Shown here: piece by piece, positions 53,485 to 63,521 of the stretch
Layout of the letters: every line of letters begins with the position of its first letter
Numbering within the stretch: position 1 is the stretch's first letter
Assembly: GCA_016214145.1 (NCBI GenBank)
Contig: JACRPA010000003.1
Span: 186,001 to 250,000, forward strand
DNA: 64,000 bases
Reading direction: 5' to 3'
Origin: Rhodocyclales bacterium
GTDB taxonomy: Bacteria > Pseudomonadota > Gammaproteobacteria > Burkholderiales > Rhodocyclaceae
Made by a program: the position numbers and the translations under genes
The notes under the pieces: generated by a model
The model's input: the letters and a program-made list of their open reading frames with translations, nothing else
Databases searched by the model: none
Told to the model about the DNA's origin: nothing

Positions 53485-53889
53485 ATGCCGAACCGCGTGC
53501 AATGGGATCCGCGCCTCAGCGTGGGCAATGCAACCCTCGACGCCCAGCACCGGAACCTCCTGGCGCACTGCAACGCCCTGGCCGACTGCCTCGCCGAGGC
53601 AGGCTCCGAAGGCGACCGCAAGTTCCGCCAGGCCTTCGAGGAACTGATGGCCCTCGCGCGCGAGCACTTCGCCGCCGAGGAGGCGCTGCTCGCCTGCGGC
53701 GGCTATCCCGAGCTGGAAGAACACCGGCATGAGCGCGACGAGTTCGATTACCTGGCCGCCGAGATCGTCACCACGGAGAATTTCGACAAGGACGAGCTGC
53801 AGACCTTCCTCGCCCTGTGGTGGACCGGGCACATCCTCGGCTCCGCCAAAAAGCAGCGCGCCTTCCTGGAGCAGCAGCCGGCCGGCTGA
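53485..53889 (+). CDS. Bacteriohemerythrin
   Basis: VQWDPRLSVGNATLDAQHRNLLAHCNAL...AREHFAAEEALLACGGYPELEEHRHERDEF. Confidence 0.92.
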   Translation: MPNRVQWDPRLSVGNATLDAQHRNLLAHCNALADCLAEAGSEGDRKFRQAFEELMALAREHFAAEEALLACGGYPELEEHRHERDEFDYLAAEIVTTENFDKDELQTFLALWWTGHILGSAKKQRAFLEQQPAG

Positions 53890-53912
53890 AGCCGGCCGGC
53901 TGTGCCAGCCCC

Positions 53913-53938
53913 TTCCGTACCGCAGCGGCTGACTTTTC
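53913..53938 (+). repeat. Dispersed GACTGACTTTT motif copy upstream of ccdAB
   Basis: TTCCGTACCGCAGCGGCTGACTTTTC. Confidence 0.6.
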
Positions 53939-53955
53939 AGCACGGGAGGGCTGCA

Positions 53956-53993
53956 TTGACATGCGCTTGTCGATGCGCATAAACTGTGCGCAT
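53956..53993 (+). promoter_or_regulatory. ccdAB promoter with probable CcdA operator
   Basis: TTGACA-N18-TAAACT; ATGCGCA-N7-TGCGCAT inverted repeat over the -10. Confidence 0.65.
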
Positions 53994-54013
53994 CATAATG
54001 TTGGGGCCCTCCC

Positions 54014-54259
54014 ATGCCATCCACCCACAACGCCAATGCGCCGAAAAAAGCCACCAACCTCAGCATCAACGAGGATCTGCTGGCCAAGGCCCGGGAAATG
54101 AACATCAACCTCTCGGCGACCCTGGAGCAGGCCCTGGGCGAGGCCCTGAGGCAGCGGCAGCGGGAGCAATGGCTGGCCGAGAACAAGGAGGCCATTTCGG
54201 CCTATAACGCGCACGTCGAAAAGCATGGCGTGTTCAGCGACCGGCTGCGGAGCTTCTGA
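54014..54259 (+). CDS. ccdA: CcdA antitoxin
   Basis: ATNLSINEDLLAKAREMNINLSATLEQALGEALRQRQREQWLAENKEAISAYNAHVEKHGVFSD. Confidence 0.93.
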   Translation: MPSTHNANAPKKATNLSINEDLLAKAREMNINLSATLEQALGEALRQRQREQWLAENKEAISAYNAHVEKHGVFSDRLRSF

Positions 54260-54576
54260 TGGCCCAGTTCAGCGTTCACCGCAACCCCAACCCGCAGACC
54301 AGGGCGCTCATGCCTTTCCTGCTCGACGTGCAGAGCGACCTGCTGGCCGACCTCGGCACGCGCGTGGTCGTGCCGCTCTGCCCGGCCTCGGCGATGAAGG
54401 GAAAGCTCGTCAGGACCCTGATGCCGGTTTTCCAGATCGACGGCAAGTCCTGCGCGATGCTCGCGCCGCAGCTTGCCGGCATCGAAAAGAAACAGATGGG
54501 GTCGGAAGTCGCCAGCCTCGCGGAACACCGCAACGAAATCATCGCCGCCCTCGATCTGCTGTTCACCGGCATCTGA
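54259..54576 (+). CDS. ccdB: CcdB gyrase-targeting toxin
   Basis: MAQFSVHRNPNPQTRALMPFLLDVQSDLLADLGTRVVVPL...; 1-nt overlap with ccdA. Confidence 0.93.
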   Translation: MAQFSVHRNPNPQTRALMPFLLDVQSDLLADLGTRVVVPLCPASAMKGKLVRTLMPVFQIDGKSCAMLAPQLAGIEKKQMGSEVASLAEHRNEIIAALDLLFTGI

Positions 54577-54585
54577 CTCGACTCG

Positions 54586-54609
54586 TCATTCCCGCGAAAG
54601 CGGGAGTCG
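54586..54609. repeat. ATTCCCGCGAAAGCGGGA palindromic repeat
   Basis: GTCATTCCCGCGAAAGCGGGAGTC; inverted relative of 56018-56042. Confidence 0.75.
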
Positions 54610-54630
54610 TGCGCCCGCAAAGGCTCCTTC

Positions 54631-54656
54631 TCGCCGTCCTGCAGCGGCTGACTTTT
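54631..54656 (+). repeat. Dispersed GACTGACTTTT motif copy downstream of ccdAB
   Basis: TCGCCGTCCTGCAGCGGCTGACTTTT. Confidence 0.7.
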
Positions 54657-54796
54657 CCCGGAATGGAACCAGGGCATCATGCTTGATTGAAGCGCTATGA
54701 GAGGAAAGCCCCCGGTCGAGCGGACCCGGCTACTCCGTCAAAATGCCACGGCCTGCTCAGGCCGAGGACCAGGCCATATCTGCAAACCGCTGAGCA

Positions 54797-54821
54797 ATAG
54801 TCAGTCTCCGCAGGACGGCGA
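54797..54821 (-). repeat. Dispersed GACTGACTTTT motif copy, inverted
   Basis: Reverse strand TCGCCGTCCTGCGGAGACTGACTAT. Confidence 0.6.
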
Positions 54822-54910
54822 GGAGAATGGTTTTTGCAAGTACATGCGCGCCTGGCGCGCCGGAACGCGGCGGGGATGCCGCCTTCACATTGCCTGCCTA
54901 CCTGCCGGCC

Positions 54911-54939
54911 CGTAACAATCCCGTCACATTGACGACATA
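54911..54939 (+). promoter_or_regulatory. PHO box upstream of pstS
   Basis: Three half-sites at 11 bp spacing: CGTAACA-ATCC-CGTCACA-TTGA-CGACATA. Confidence 0.7.
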
Positions 54940-54975
54940 AACTTCGCTCCGCAATCACAGACAAGGAGCGAAGAC

Positions 54976-55986
54976 ATGGTAGAGAAGCACATCAGGCGCG
55001 CGGTGCCCGCGCTGATCCTCGGCCTGGTGGCCGCAGGGGTTGTCCAGGCCCAATCCACTCAATCCAGCGTCGTCAGGATCGACGGCTCGTCCACCGTCTA
55101 TCCCATCACCGAGGCGGTCGCCGAGGAATTCCAGAAGGCCGAGAAGAACGCCATCAAGGTCACCGTCGGCATTTCCGGCACCGGCGGCGGCTTCAAGAAA
55201 TTCTGCCGCGGCGAGACCGACATTTCCGACGCCTCGCGCCCCATCCTGAAGAAGGAGATGGAGGCCTGCGCCGCCGCCGGCATCAAGTACTTCGAACTGC
55301 CGGTCGCCTTCGATGCGCTGACCGTGGTCATCAATCCGAAGAACGCCTTCATCAAGCAGATGACGGTGGAAGAGTTGAAGAAGCTGTGGGAGCCGGGCGC
55401 GCAGGGCAAGATGACGCGCTGGAATCAGGTCAATCCGGCCTGGCCGGATGCGCCGGTGAAGCTGTTCGGCGCCGGTTCCGATTCGGGCACCTTCGACTAC
55501 TTCACCGAGGCCATCGTCGGCAAGGCCAAGTCCAGCCGCGGCGACTACACCGCCTCGGAAGACGACAACGTGCTGGTGCAGGGCGTTGCGCAGGACATCA
55601 ACGCCATCGGCTACTTCGGCTATGCCTACTATGCCGAGAACACCGCCCGGCTGAAGGCGGTGCCGGTGGTGAACCCGAAGGGCAAGGCGGTGCTGCCGTC
55701 CATGGACAACGTCATCAACGGTTCCTACGAGCCGCTGTCGCGCCCGATCTTCATCTATGTAGCCGAGAAGGCCTACGCCCGCGCCGAGGTGAAGAAGTTC
55801 GTCGAGTTCTACCTGAAGCACGGCGCCAAGCTGTCGCGCGAGGTGAAGTACGTGCCGTTGCCGGAGAAGGCCTACACCGGCAACCTGGAGCACCTGAAGA
55901 AGGGCAAGCTGGGCACCGTCTTCGGCGGCACCGCCGAGGTCGGCATCACCATCGACGAGTTGATGAAGCGCGAAGCGAAGCTCTGA
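54976..55986 (+). CDS. pstS: Phosphate ABC transporter substrate-binding protein
   Basis: VVRIDGSSTVYPITEAVAEEFQKAEK...; first gene of pstSCAB-phoU. Confidence 0.94.
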   Translation: MVEKHIRRAVPALILGLVAAGVVQAQSTQSSVVRIDGSSTVYPITEAVAEEFQKAEKNAIKVTVGISGTGGGFKKFCRGETDISDASRPILKKEMEACAAAGIKYFELPVAFDALTVVINPKNAFIKQMTVEELKKLWEPGAQGKMTRWNQVNPAWPDAPVKLFGAGSDSGTFDYFTEAIVGKAKSSRGDYTASEDDNVLVQGVAQDINAIGYFGYAYYAENTARLKAVPVVNPKGKAVLPSMDNVINGSYEPLSRPIFIYVAEKAYARAEVKKFVEFYLKHGAKLSREVKYVPLPEKAYTGNLEHLKKGKLGTVFGGTAEVGITIDELMKREAKL

Positions 55987-56957
55987 TGTCCGTCAGCGCC
56001 GCCAGTTCAGAGACCCTGGATTCCCGCTTTCGCGGGAATGACGGCGCGGCCTCTGCCGCAGGCCGCCTGGCCCGCCGCGCCTCGCGCCGCCTCAAGGAAA
56101 AGGTCATCGAATCGATCCTTTTCCTGGCGGCGCTGGTGTCGGTGTTCACGACGCTGGGCATCGTCTACATCCTGGTGTCGGAATCCGTGGTGTTTTTCCG
56201 CCACGTGCCGCTCCGGGATTTCCTCACCGACACGCAGTGGACGCCGCTGTTCGACGACGCCCACTTCGGCATCATGGTGCTGCTGTCGGGCACGCTGGTC
56301 AGCTCGGCGGTGGCGTTGCTGGTCGCCATTCCGCTCGGCACCGTGATCGCGGTGTTCCTCTCGGAATTCGCCGGGCCGCGCCTGCGCGAAACCGTCAAGC
56401 CGATGCTGGAGCTGCTCTCCGGCGTGCCGACCATCGTCTTCGGCTATTTCGCCCTGATGTTCGTCACGCCGCTCCTGCAGAAGTTCATCCCCGGACTGCC
56501 CGGCTTCAACCTGCTGTCCGCCGGCATCGTCATGGGCATCATGATCATTCCGACCGTCAGTTCCATCGCCGAGGACGCCATGCGCGCCGTGCCGATGAAT
56601 CTGCGCGAAGGCTCCTACGCCATGGGCGCCACCCGCCTGCAGACCGCCCTCAAGGTCGTCGTGCCGGCGGCCTTCTCCGGCATCATGGCGGCCTACATCC
56701 TCGGCATCTCGCGGGCGGTGGGCGAGACCATGATCCTCGCCGTCGCCGCCGGCATGCAGCCCAACCTGACCTGGAACCCGACCGAGCCGGCCGCCACCAT
56801 CACCGCCTACATCGTGCAGGTGGCGCTGGGCGACCTGCCGCACGGCAGCGTCGGCTACCAGACCATCTTCGCCGCCGGCCTGACGCTGATGCTGATCACG
56901 CTGCTGTTCAACATCCTCGGCTACTGGCTGCGCAAACGCTACCGGGAGCGGTATTGA
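55986..56957 (+). CDS. pstC: Phosphate ABC transporter permease PstC
   Basis: Permease with EEAMRAVP/ALGATRLQT-type loop; N-terminal extension contains a translated palindromic repeat. Confidence 0.93.
   Translation: MSVSAASSETLDSRFRGNDGAASAAGRLARRASRRLKEKVIESILFLAALVSVFTTLGIVYILVSESVVFFRHVPLRDFLTDTQWTPLFDDAHFGIMVLLSGTLVSSAVALLVAIPLGTVIAVFLSEFAGPRLRETVKPMLELLSGVPTIVFGYFALMFVTPLLQKFIPGLPGFNLLSAGIVMGIMIIPTVSSIAEDAMRAVPMNLREGSYAMGATRLQTALKVVVPAAFSGIMAAYILGISRAVGETMILAVAAGMQPNLTWNPTEPAATITAYIVQVALGDLPHGSVGYQTIFAAGLTLMLITLLFNILGYWLRKRYRERY
56018..56042. repeat. Palindromic repeat translated in the PstC N-terminus
   Basis: GGATTCCCGCTTTCGCGGGAATGAC encoding LDSRFRGNDG. Confidence 0.8.
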
Positions 56958-57880
56958 TGGCTTTGCAAAGCGCCGCCGAAATCCGCGCGCTGATCGCGCG
57001 CCACAAGCGCCGGGACGTGATCTTCGGCCTGTTTGGAATCCTTTGTCTGGCGATCGGACTGCTGACCTTCGCCACCCTCTTCGTCGACATGCTGATCGAC
57101 GGCTACGCGCGCCTGACGCCGGAGTTCTTCACGAACTTCCCCTCGCGGCGCGCCGGCCAGGCCGGCATCCTCTCGGCCTGGGTCGGCACCGTCATGGTGA
57201 TGTTCGTCACCGCCGCCGTGGCCGTGCCGCTCGGCGTCGCTTCAGGCATCTACCTGGAGGAGTATGCGTCGAAGAACTGGGTGACCGACGTCATCGAGAT
57301 CAACATCAGCAACCTGGCCGGCGTACCCTCGATCGTGTACGGCCTGCTGGCGCTGGGCCTGTTCGTGTACCAGTTCGGCCTCGGCCAGTCGGTGGCTACC
57401 GCCGGCCTGACGCTGGCGCTGCTGATCCTGCCGGTGGTGATCGTCGCCACGCGCGAGGCCATCCGCGCCATCCCCGCCGCCATCCGCGAGGCGGCCTATG
57501 CGCTCGGCGCCACCCGCTGGCAGGTGGTGCAGGGCCACATCCTGCCCTACTCGATGGGCGGCATCATGACCGGCGTCATCATCGGCATGGCGCGCGCCAT
57601 CGGCGAGACGGCGCCCATCATCACCATCGGCGCGCTGACCTTCATCGCCTTCCTGCCGCCCTCGCCGGTGGGCGCGGAGTTTCCCTTCGTTTCCTTCGAG
57701 TGGCTGACATCGCCCTTCACGGTGATGCCGATCCAGATCTTCAACTGGACCTCGCGCCCGGACCCGGCCTTTCAGGCGAATGCCGCCGCGGCCGGCTTCA
57801 TCCTCGTTTTCATGACCCTGGCGATGAACGGCCTGGCCATCTGGCTGCGCTATCGCATCCGCCGCAACATCAAGTGGTGA
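56957..57880 (+). CDS. pstA: Phosphate ABC transporter permease PstA
   Basis: MALQSAAEIRALIARHKRRDVIFGLFGILCLAIGLLTFATLFVDMLIDG. Confidence 0.93.
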   Translation: MALQSAAEIRALIARHKRRDVIFGLFGILCLAIGLLTFATLFVDMLIDGYARLTPEFFTNFPSRRAGQAGILSAWVGTVMVMFVTAAVAVPLGVASGIYLEEYASKNWVTDVIEINISNLAGVPSIVYGLLALGLFVYQFGLGQSVATAGLTLALLILPVVIVATREAIRAIPAAIREAAYALGATRWQVVQGHILPYSMGGIMTGVIIGMARAIGETAPIITIGALTFIAFLPPSPVGAEFPFVSFEWLTSPFTVMPIQIFNWTSRPDPAFQANAAAAGFILVFMTLAMNGLAIWLRYRIRRNIKW

Positions 57881-57886
57881 TCCACG

Positions 57887-58678
<792 letters not shown>

Positions 58679-58697
58679 AGACAGTCAAGGAACCAAT

Positions 58698-59408
58698 ATG
58701 CCCAACAGCGAACATCTTTCGAGACAATACGACTCCGAACTGGAGGACATCCGCTCGCGCGTGCTGCAGATGGGCGGCCTGGTCGAATCGCAGATCCTCG
58801 CCGCCATCGAATGCCTCGCCAGCGGCAACGTCGAACTGATGGCCCAGGTGACGGACACCGACCGCCGCGTGAACAGCTGCGAAGTGGAGATCGACGAGGC
58901 CTGCTCGCATGTCATCGCCCGGCGCCAGCCGGCGGCGCGCGACCTGCGCCTGATCATGGCGGTGAGCAAGATCGTCACCGACCTCGAGCGCACCGGCGAC
59001 GAGGCGGAGAAAATCGCCCGCATGGCGCGGCAGATCCACGGCAGAGGCCGCCTGCAGATTCCGCGCTCGGCCGACGTGAGCCAGGCCGGCCAGCTGGCGG
59101 TGGCCATGCTGCGCCGCGTGCTCGACGCCATGGCGCGGCTGGATGCCACCGAGGCCGAGCGCATCATCGCCGAGGACGTCACCATCGACGACGCCTTCCG
59201 CGGCATCGTGCGCCAGCTCGTCACCTACATGATGGAGGACCCGCGCACGATCTCCACGGCGCTCGACATCGTCTGGATCGCCAAGGCCATCGAGCGCATC
59301 GGCGACCATGCCAAGAACGTCGCCGAACAGATCATCTACATCGTACACGGCACCGACGTGCGCCATACCACCCGGGAGGGACACGGCGAACCGGATGGGG
59401 CAGAATAA
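58698..59408 (+). CDS. phoU: Phosphate signaling complex protein PhoU
   Basis: LEDIRSRVLQMGGLVESQILAAIECLASGNVEL. Confidence 0.94.
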   Translation: MPNSEHLSRQYDSELEDIRSRVLQMGGLVESQILAAIECLASGNVELMAQVTDTDRRVNSCEVEIDEACSHVIARRQPAARDLRLIMAVSKIVTDLERTGDEAEKIARMARQIHGRGRLQIPRSADVSQAGQLAVAMLRRVLDAMARLDATEAERIIAEDVTIDDAFRGIVRQLVTYMMEDPRTISTALDIVWIAKAIERIGDHAKNVAEQIIYIVHGTDVRHTTREGHGEPDGAE

Positions 59409-59422
59409 CGACGGCGTCGCCT

Positions 59423-59486
59423 GCGGGAGCGGCGTCCTCGCCGCGAAAGCAGCCGCCGAGATCGCGGCGTGGACGCCGCTCCCACA
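59423..59486. repeat. REP-like palindrome, copy 3 (diverged left arm)
   Basis: GCGGGAGCGGCGTCCTCGCCGCGA ... ATCGCGGCGTGGACGCCGCTCCCAC. Confidence 0.88.
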
Positions 59487-59516
59487 ACGACTTTCGGGCA
59501 TTCTCGCCAGGGATTC

Positions 59517-60209
59517 ATGACAACCAGAGTACTTGTCGTCGAGGACGACCCCGCCATCCAGGAACTGATCCGCTTCACCCTGGAGAAGGCCGGCTTGAAG
59601 CCGGTTGCCGCGGCGAGCGCCGAGGAGGCGCAGGCCGCCCTCAAGGCGGAGCTGCCCGATGTCGTCCTCATCGACTGGATGCTGCCGAAGATGTCCGGCC
59701 TGGCGCTGGCGCAGCAGCTGCGCGCGACGCCGCGGACGGCGAAACTGCCGCTCATCATGGTCACCGCGAAGGGCGAGGAGGCCGACCGCGTCGCCGGACT
59801 GGAGAGCGGCGCCGACGACTACCTCGTCAAGCCCTTCAGCCCGCGCGAGCTGGTGGCGCGCATCCAGGCGGTGCTGCGCCGGCGCGCGCCGCATGCGGCC
59901 GAGATGAAGCTGACGGCCGGCCCGCTCAGCCTCGATCCGATTTCCTATGAAGTGACGCTGGACGGGCGCGCCGTCGAGCTGGCCTCCGCCGAGTTCAAGC
60001 TGCTGCGCTTCTTCATGGCGCATCCCGGCCGCGTCTTCAGCCGCGCCCAGGTGCTCGACCAGGTGTGGGGCGACCACGTCTTCATCGAGGAGCGCACGGT
60101 GGACGTGCACATCCGCCGCCTGCGCCAGGCGCTCGGCGCGCAGGGCGAGCAGCTCATCGAGACGGTGCGCGGCGCCGGCTACAAGCTCGCCATGCCCAGG
60201 GCGGGGTAG
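59517..60209 (+). CDS. phoB: Phosphate regulon response regulator PhoB
   Basis: MTTRVLVVEDDPAIQELIRFTLEKAG; OmpR-type C-terminus; follows phoU. Confidence 0.94.
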   Translation: MTTRVLVVEDDPAIQELIRFTLEKAGLKPVAAASAEEAQAALKAELPDVVLIDWMLPKMSGLALAQQLRATPRTAKLPLIMVTAKGEEADRVAGLESGADDYLVKPFSPRELVARIQAVLRRRAPHAAEMKLTAGPLSLDPISYEVTLDGRAVELASAEFKLLRFFMAHPGRVFSRAQVLDQVWGDHVFIEERTVDVHIRRLRQALGAQGEQLIETVRGAGYKLAMPRAG

Positions 60210-60216
60210 CGCCGCG

Positions 60217-61518
60217 ATGCCTTCGGCCTGGCTTTCCCTGCTGATCCGCCTGCTTGCCGCCGTCCTGGCGGGACTGACTTCTGGTTTCATCCTCGGCGCC
60301 GTGGCGGGCGTGGCCGCCGCCGCCGGCCTGCTGCTGCTGATGCTGCTTGCGCATACGGCGCAACTGGCGCGCCTGCAGCGCTGGCTCAAGGCGCCCGACG
60401 AGCGCGACATCCCCGACGCCCGGGGCGTCTGGGGCAGCGTCTTCGTCGAGCTGCATCGCCTGCTGCGGCGCGAGCGCAAGGTGCGCGCGCGCATCGAAGC
60501 CGAGCTGGAGGTTTTCAGCCAGGCGGCGGAAGCCTCGCCGGACGGCCTGGTCTTCCTCGACATCGACGACCACATCGTCTGGTGCAACCGCGTCGCCGAA
60601 CAGCACCTCGGCCTGCGCGGCGAGCGGGATAGCGGCCTGCTGGTCACCAACCTGATCCGCCTGCCGCGCTTCGCCGAATTCCTCGCCAATGCCAGGGAAG
60701 GCGAGTCGCTGTCGTACCGGCCGGCGGAGAGGAAGGGCCGGGTTTTCTCCATCGAGGCCATCCGCTTCGGCAAGGACCGCAAGCTGCTGATCAGTTCCGA
60801 CGTCTCGCACATCGAACGGGCGGAGACGATGCGCCGCGATTTCGTCGCCAACGTCTCGCACGAACTGCGCACGCCGCTGACAGTGATTTCCGGTTTCATC
60901 GAGCACATGGCCGACGATCCGGCGCCGGACCCCGCCGAGTGGAAGCAGCAGATGGCCATGGTGGACGAGCAGGCGGGGCGCATGCTGAACCTGGTCGACG
61001 ACCTGCTGACCCTGTCGCGGCTGGAGGACGAAACGCAGATGCCGCGCGAGGAGGAGTTCGACGTGCGTGACCTGATCTACGACGTGTCGGCGGAAGGGCG
61101 GCGGCTCTCCGCCGGCCGCCACTCCATCACCTGCGAAGTGGTGCCGGCTTTCCTGAAGGGCAGCCGGGAGGAACTGCGCAGCGCCTTCGCGAACCTCGTC
61201 AGCAATGCCGTCCGCTACACGCCGGCGGGCGGGCGCATCGTGCTGCACTGGGCCATGCGCGACGGCAAGGGCGTCTTCAGCGTCGAGGACAGCGGCATCG
61301 GCATCCCCGAGGAGCACTTGCCGCGCCTGACGGAGCGCTTCTACCGCGTCGATCGCGGCCGCTCGCGCGAATCGGGCGGGACGGGACTCGGCCTGTCCAT
61401 CGTCAAGCACATCCTGCTGCGCCACCAGGCCGCGCTCGATATTGGTTCCGTCGCAGCGACCGGCAGCACCTTCAGCGCCGTTTTTCCGGCCTGGCGCGTC
61501 AAGCTGCCGATGGCCTGA
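60217..61518 (+). CDS. phoR: Phosphate regulon sensor histidine kinase PhoR
   Basis: PAS, HisKA FVANVSHELRTPLTVISGFIEHM, ATPase GGTGLGLSIVKHIL. Confidence 0.93.
   Translation: MPSAWLSLLIRLLAAVLAGLTSGFILGAVAGVAAAAGLLLLMLLAHTAQLARLQRWLKAPDERDIPDARGVWGSVFVELHRLLRRERKVRARIEAELEVFSQAAEASPDGLVFLDIDDHIVWCNRVAEQHLGLRGERDSGLLVTNLIRLPRFAEFLANAREGESLSYRPAERKGRVFSIEAIRFGKDRKLLISSDVSHIERAETMRRDFVANVSHELRTPLTVISGFIEHMADDPAPDPAEWKQQMAMVDEQAGRMLNLVDDLLTLSRLEDETQMPREEEFDVRDLIYDVSAEGRRLSAGRHSITCEVVPAFLKGSREELRSAFANLVSNAVRYTPAGGRIVLHWAMRDGKGVFSVEDSGIGIPEEHLPRLTERFYRVDRGRSRESGGTGLGLSIVKHILLRHQAALDIGSVAATGSTFSAVFPAWRVKLPMA
60258..60282 (+). repeat. Dispersed motif-like copy within phoR
   Basis: CGCCGTCCTGGCGGGACTGACTTCT. 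Confidence 0.4.
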
Positions 61519-61559
61519 GGCCAGGGTTTTCCTGATTCATCCGCCTCTCTGAAACACCT

Positions 61560-61573
61560 TTGACCTGTATCAA
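61560..61573 (+). promoter_or_regulatory. FNR/CRP-family box upstream of iorA
   Basis: TTGACCTGTATCAA, one mismatch to TTGATnnnnATCAA. Confidence 0.6.
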
Positions 61574-61641
61574 GGGATAAACCCCCTGGCCAAAGTAGTT
61601 TCGTCTCTCTTTTCTTGATTTCATTCAACGGGGTGGTGCAG

Positions 61642-63513
61642 ATGGCAGCAGTCATGCTGGCGCCGGCGGCGAGCCGGCTCCTGATGTCGGGCAACGAGGC
61701 CGTGGCGCGCGCGGTGTGGGAGGCCGGGACGAAAGTCGCGGCGGGGTATCCGGGCACGCCGGCGACCGAGATGCTGGAGCAGTTGTCCACCTACCCGGAC
61801 ATGTACACCGAGTGGTCGGTGAACGAGAAGGTGTCGCTGGAAGTCGCCATCGGCGCCTCGATGATGGGCTCGCGTTCCTTCAGCGCCATGAAGCACGTGG
61901 GACTCAACGTCGCCTCCGACGCGCTGATGACGCTGACGCTGACCGGCGTCGAGGGCGGCCTGGTGATCGCCGTCGCCGACGACGTCGGCATGTCGTCCTC
62001 GCAGAACGAGCAGGATTCGCGCTTCTGGGGCCGCTTCGCCCACGTGCCGATGCTCGAGCCGGCCGACTCGCAGGAAGCCTACGACATGACCCGCTACGCC
62101 TACGAACTCTCCGAGGAGTTCCAGGTGCCGGTGATCCTGCGCCTGACCTCGCGCATCTGCCACGTCAAGGGCCTGGTCACCGTCGGCGAGCGCATCGAGC
62201 GTCCGGCGAAGGGTTTCAACAAGAACGCCGAGCGCTGGGTGATGGTGCCGGGCCACGCCAAGCGGCGCATTCCCCTCATGCTCCAGCGCGAGCAGGAATT
62301 GAAGCGCCTTTCCGACCGCTCGCCGCTGAACATGCTGGAGCCTGGCACGGACCGCCGCGTCGGTTTCATCACCAGCGGCCCGGCCTACATGCATGTGCGC
62401 GAGGCCTTCCCGGATGCGCCGGTGCTGAAGCTCGGCCTGTCCCATCCCTGGCCCCTGGAAAAAGTGGCGGCGCTGGCGGAGATGGCCGACACCCTCGTCG
62501 TGGTGGAGGAGGTCGAGCCGATCCTCGAAACCGAACTGAAGGCCGCCGGCTTCGCCGTGCACGGCAAGGACTTCCTGCCGCGCATCGGCGAGCTCGCCCC
62601 CGAGGTGGTGAAGCCCGCCGTCGAGCGCCTGCTGCGCAAGGAAGCGGCGCCCGAGCCACAATCTGCCTTGGCGCCGCCGCCGCTCTTCCCGCGGCCGCCG
62701 ACCCTGTGCGCCTCCTGTCCGCACATGGGGGTGTACTACACGCTGTCGCAGCTGAAGAACCTGACCATCTCGGGCGACATCGGCTGCTACACGCTGGGCG
62801 CCGGCCACCCGTGGAACTCGCTCGACTCGACCATCTGCATGGGCGCCTCGATGGGCATCGCGCTCGGCATGGACAAGGGCCGCGGCGAGCAGGACAGGAA
62901 CAAGCGCATCGTCGCCGTCATCGGCGACTCGACCTTCATGCACATGGGCATGCAGGGCCTGCTCGACCTCACCTGGAACCGCGGCAACGTCACCATCCTG
63001 CTGCTCGACAACGGCACGGTGGGCATGACCGGCGGCCAGAACACGCCGGCCAACGGGCGCGACATCCACGGCCAGGGCGCGCCGCGCATCGACTTCCCCC
63101 GGCTGGTCGAGGCGCTCGGCGTGAAGAAGGAGCGCATTCATGTGCTCGATCCCTACCAGCTGCCGGTGCTGTTCAAGGCGCTGCGCGACGAGACGAAGAT
63201 CGACGACGTCTCCGTCATCATTACCGACCGCCCCTGCGTGCTGATCGAGGAATTCAAGCCGTTCAGGCCCTACGTGGTCGAGGAGGACAAGTGCACCGGC
63301 TGCGGCAACTGCGTCGAGGTCGGCTGCCCGGCCATCCATGTCACGCGGCGCGAGAAGGTGGTGAAGCCGTCGGGCAAGGAAGTCGAGCTGGCCTTCACGC
63401 GCATCGACAGCGTCGCCTGCACCGGCTGCGGCCTCTGCGTGCAGCCCTGCGCACCGGAGGCGATCGTGCATTTCGCGCCGGCGGGTTCGGTCATTTCCAT
63501 CCAGCCGGCCTGA
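61642..63513 (+). CDS. iorA: Indolepyruvate ferredoxin oxidoreductase, alpha subunit
   Basis: LLMSGNEAVARAVWEAGTKVAAGYPGTPATEMLEQL; C-terminal CTGCGNCVEVGCPAI and CTGCGLCVQPCAPEA. Confidence 0.93.
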   Translation: MAAVMLAPAASRLLMSGNEAVARAVWEAGTKVAAGYPGTPATEMLEQLSTYPDMYTEWSVNEKVSLEVAIGASMMGSRSFSAMKHVGLNVASDALMTLTLTGVEGGLVIAVADDVGMSSSQNEQDSRFWGRFAHVPMLEPADSQEAYDMTRYAYELSEEFQVPVILRLTSRICHVKGLVTVGERIERPAKGFNKNAERWVMVPGHAKRRIPLMLQREQELKRLSDRSPLNMLEPGTDRRVGFITSGPAYMHVREAFPDAPVLKLGLSHPWPLEKVAALAEMADTLVVVEEVEPILETELKAAGFAVHGKDFLPRIGELAPEVVKPAVERLLRKEAAPEPQSALAPPPLFPRPPTLCASCPHMGVYYTLSQLKNLTISGDIGCYTLGAGHPWNSLDSTICMGASMGIALGMDKGRGEQDRNKRIVAVIGDSTFMHMGMQGLLDLTWNRGNVTILLLDNGTVGMTGGQNTPANGRDIHGQGAPRIDFPRLVEALGVKKERIHVLDPYQLPVLFKALRDETKIDDVSVIITDRPCVLIEEFKPFRPYVVEEDKCTGCGNCVEVGCPAIHVTRREKVVKPSGKEVELAFTRIDSVACTGCGLCVQPCAPEAIVHFAPAGSVISIQPA

Positions 63514-63521
63514 GGATTGCC

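Noticed and set aside
53913-54656. Integron-style gene cassette (attC sites)
   Set aside because: The motif lacks attC core sites (GTTRRRY/RYYYAAC) and an imperfect palindrome; no integron integrase in the window.
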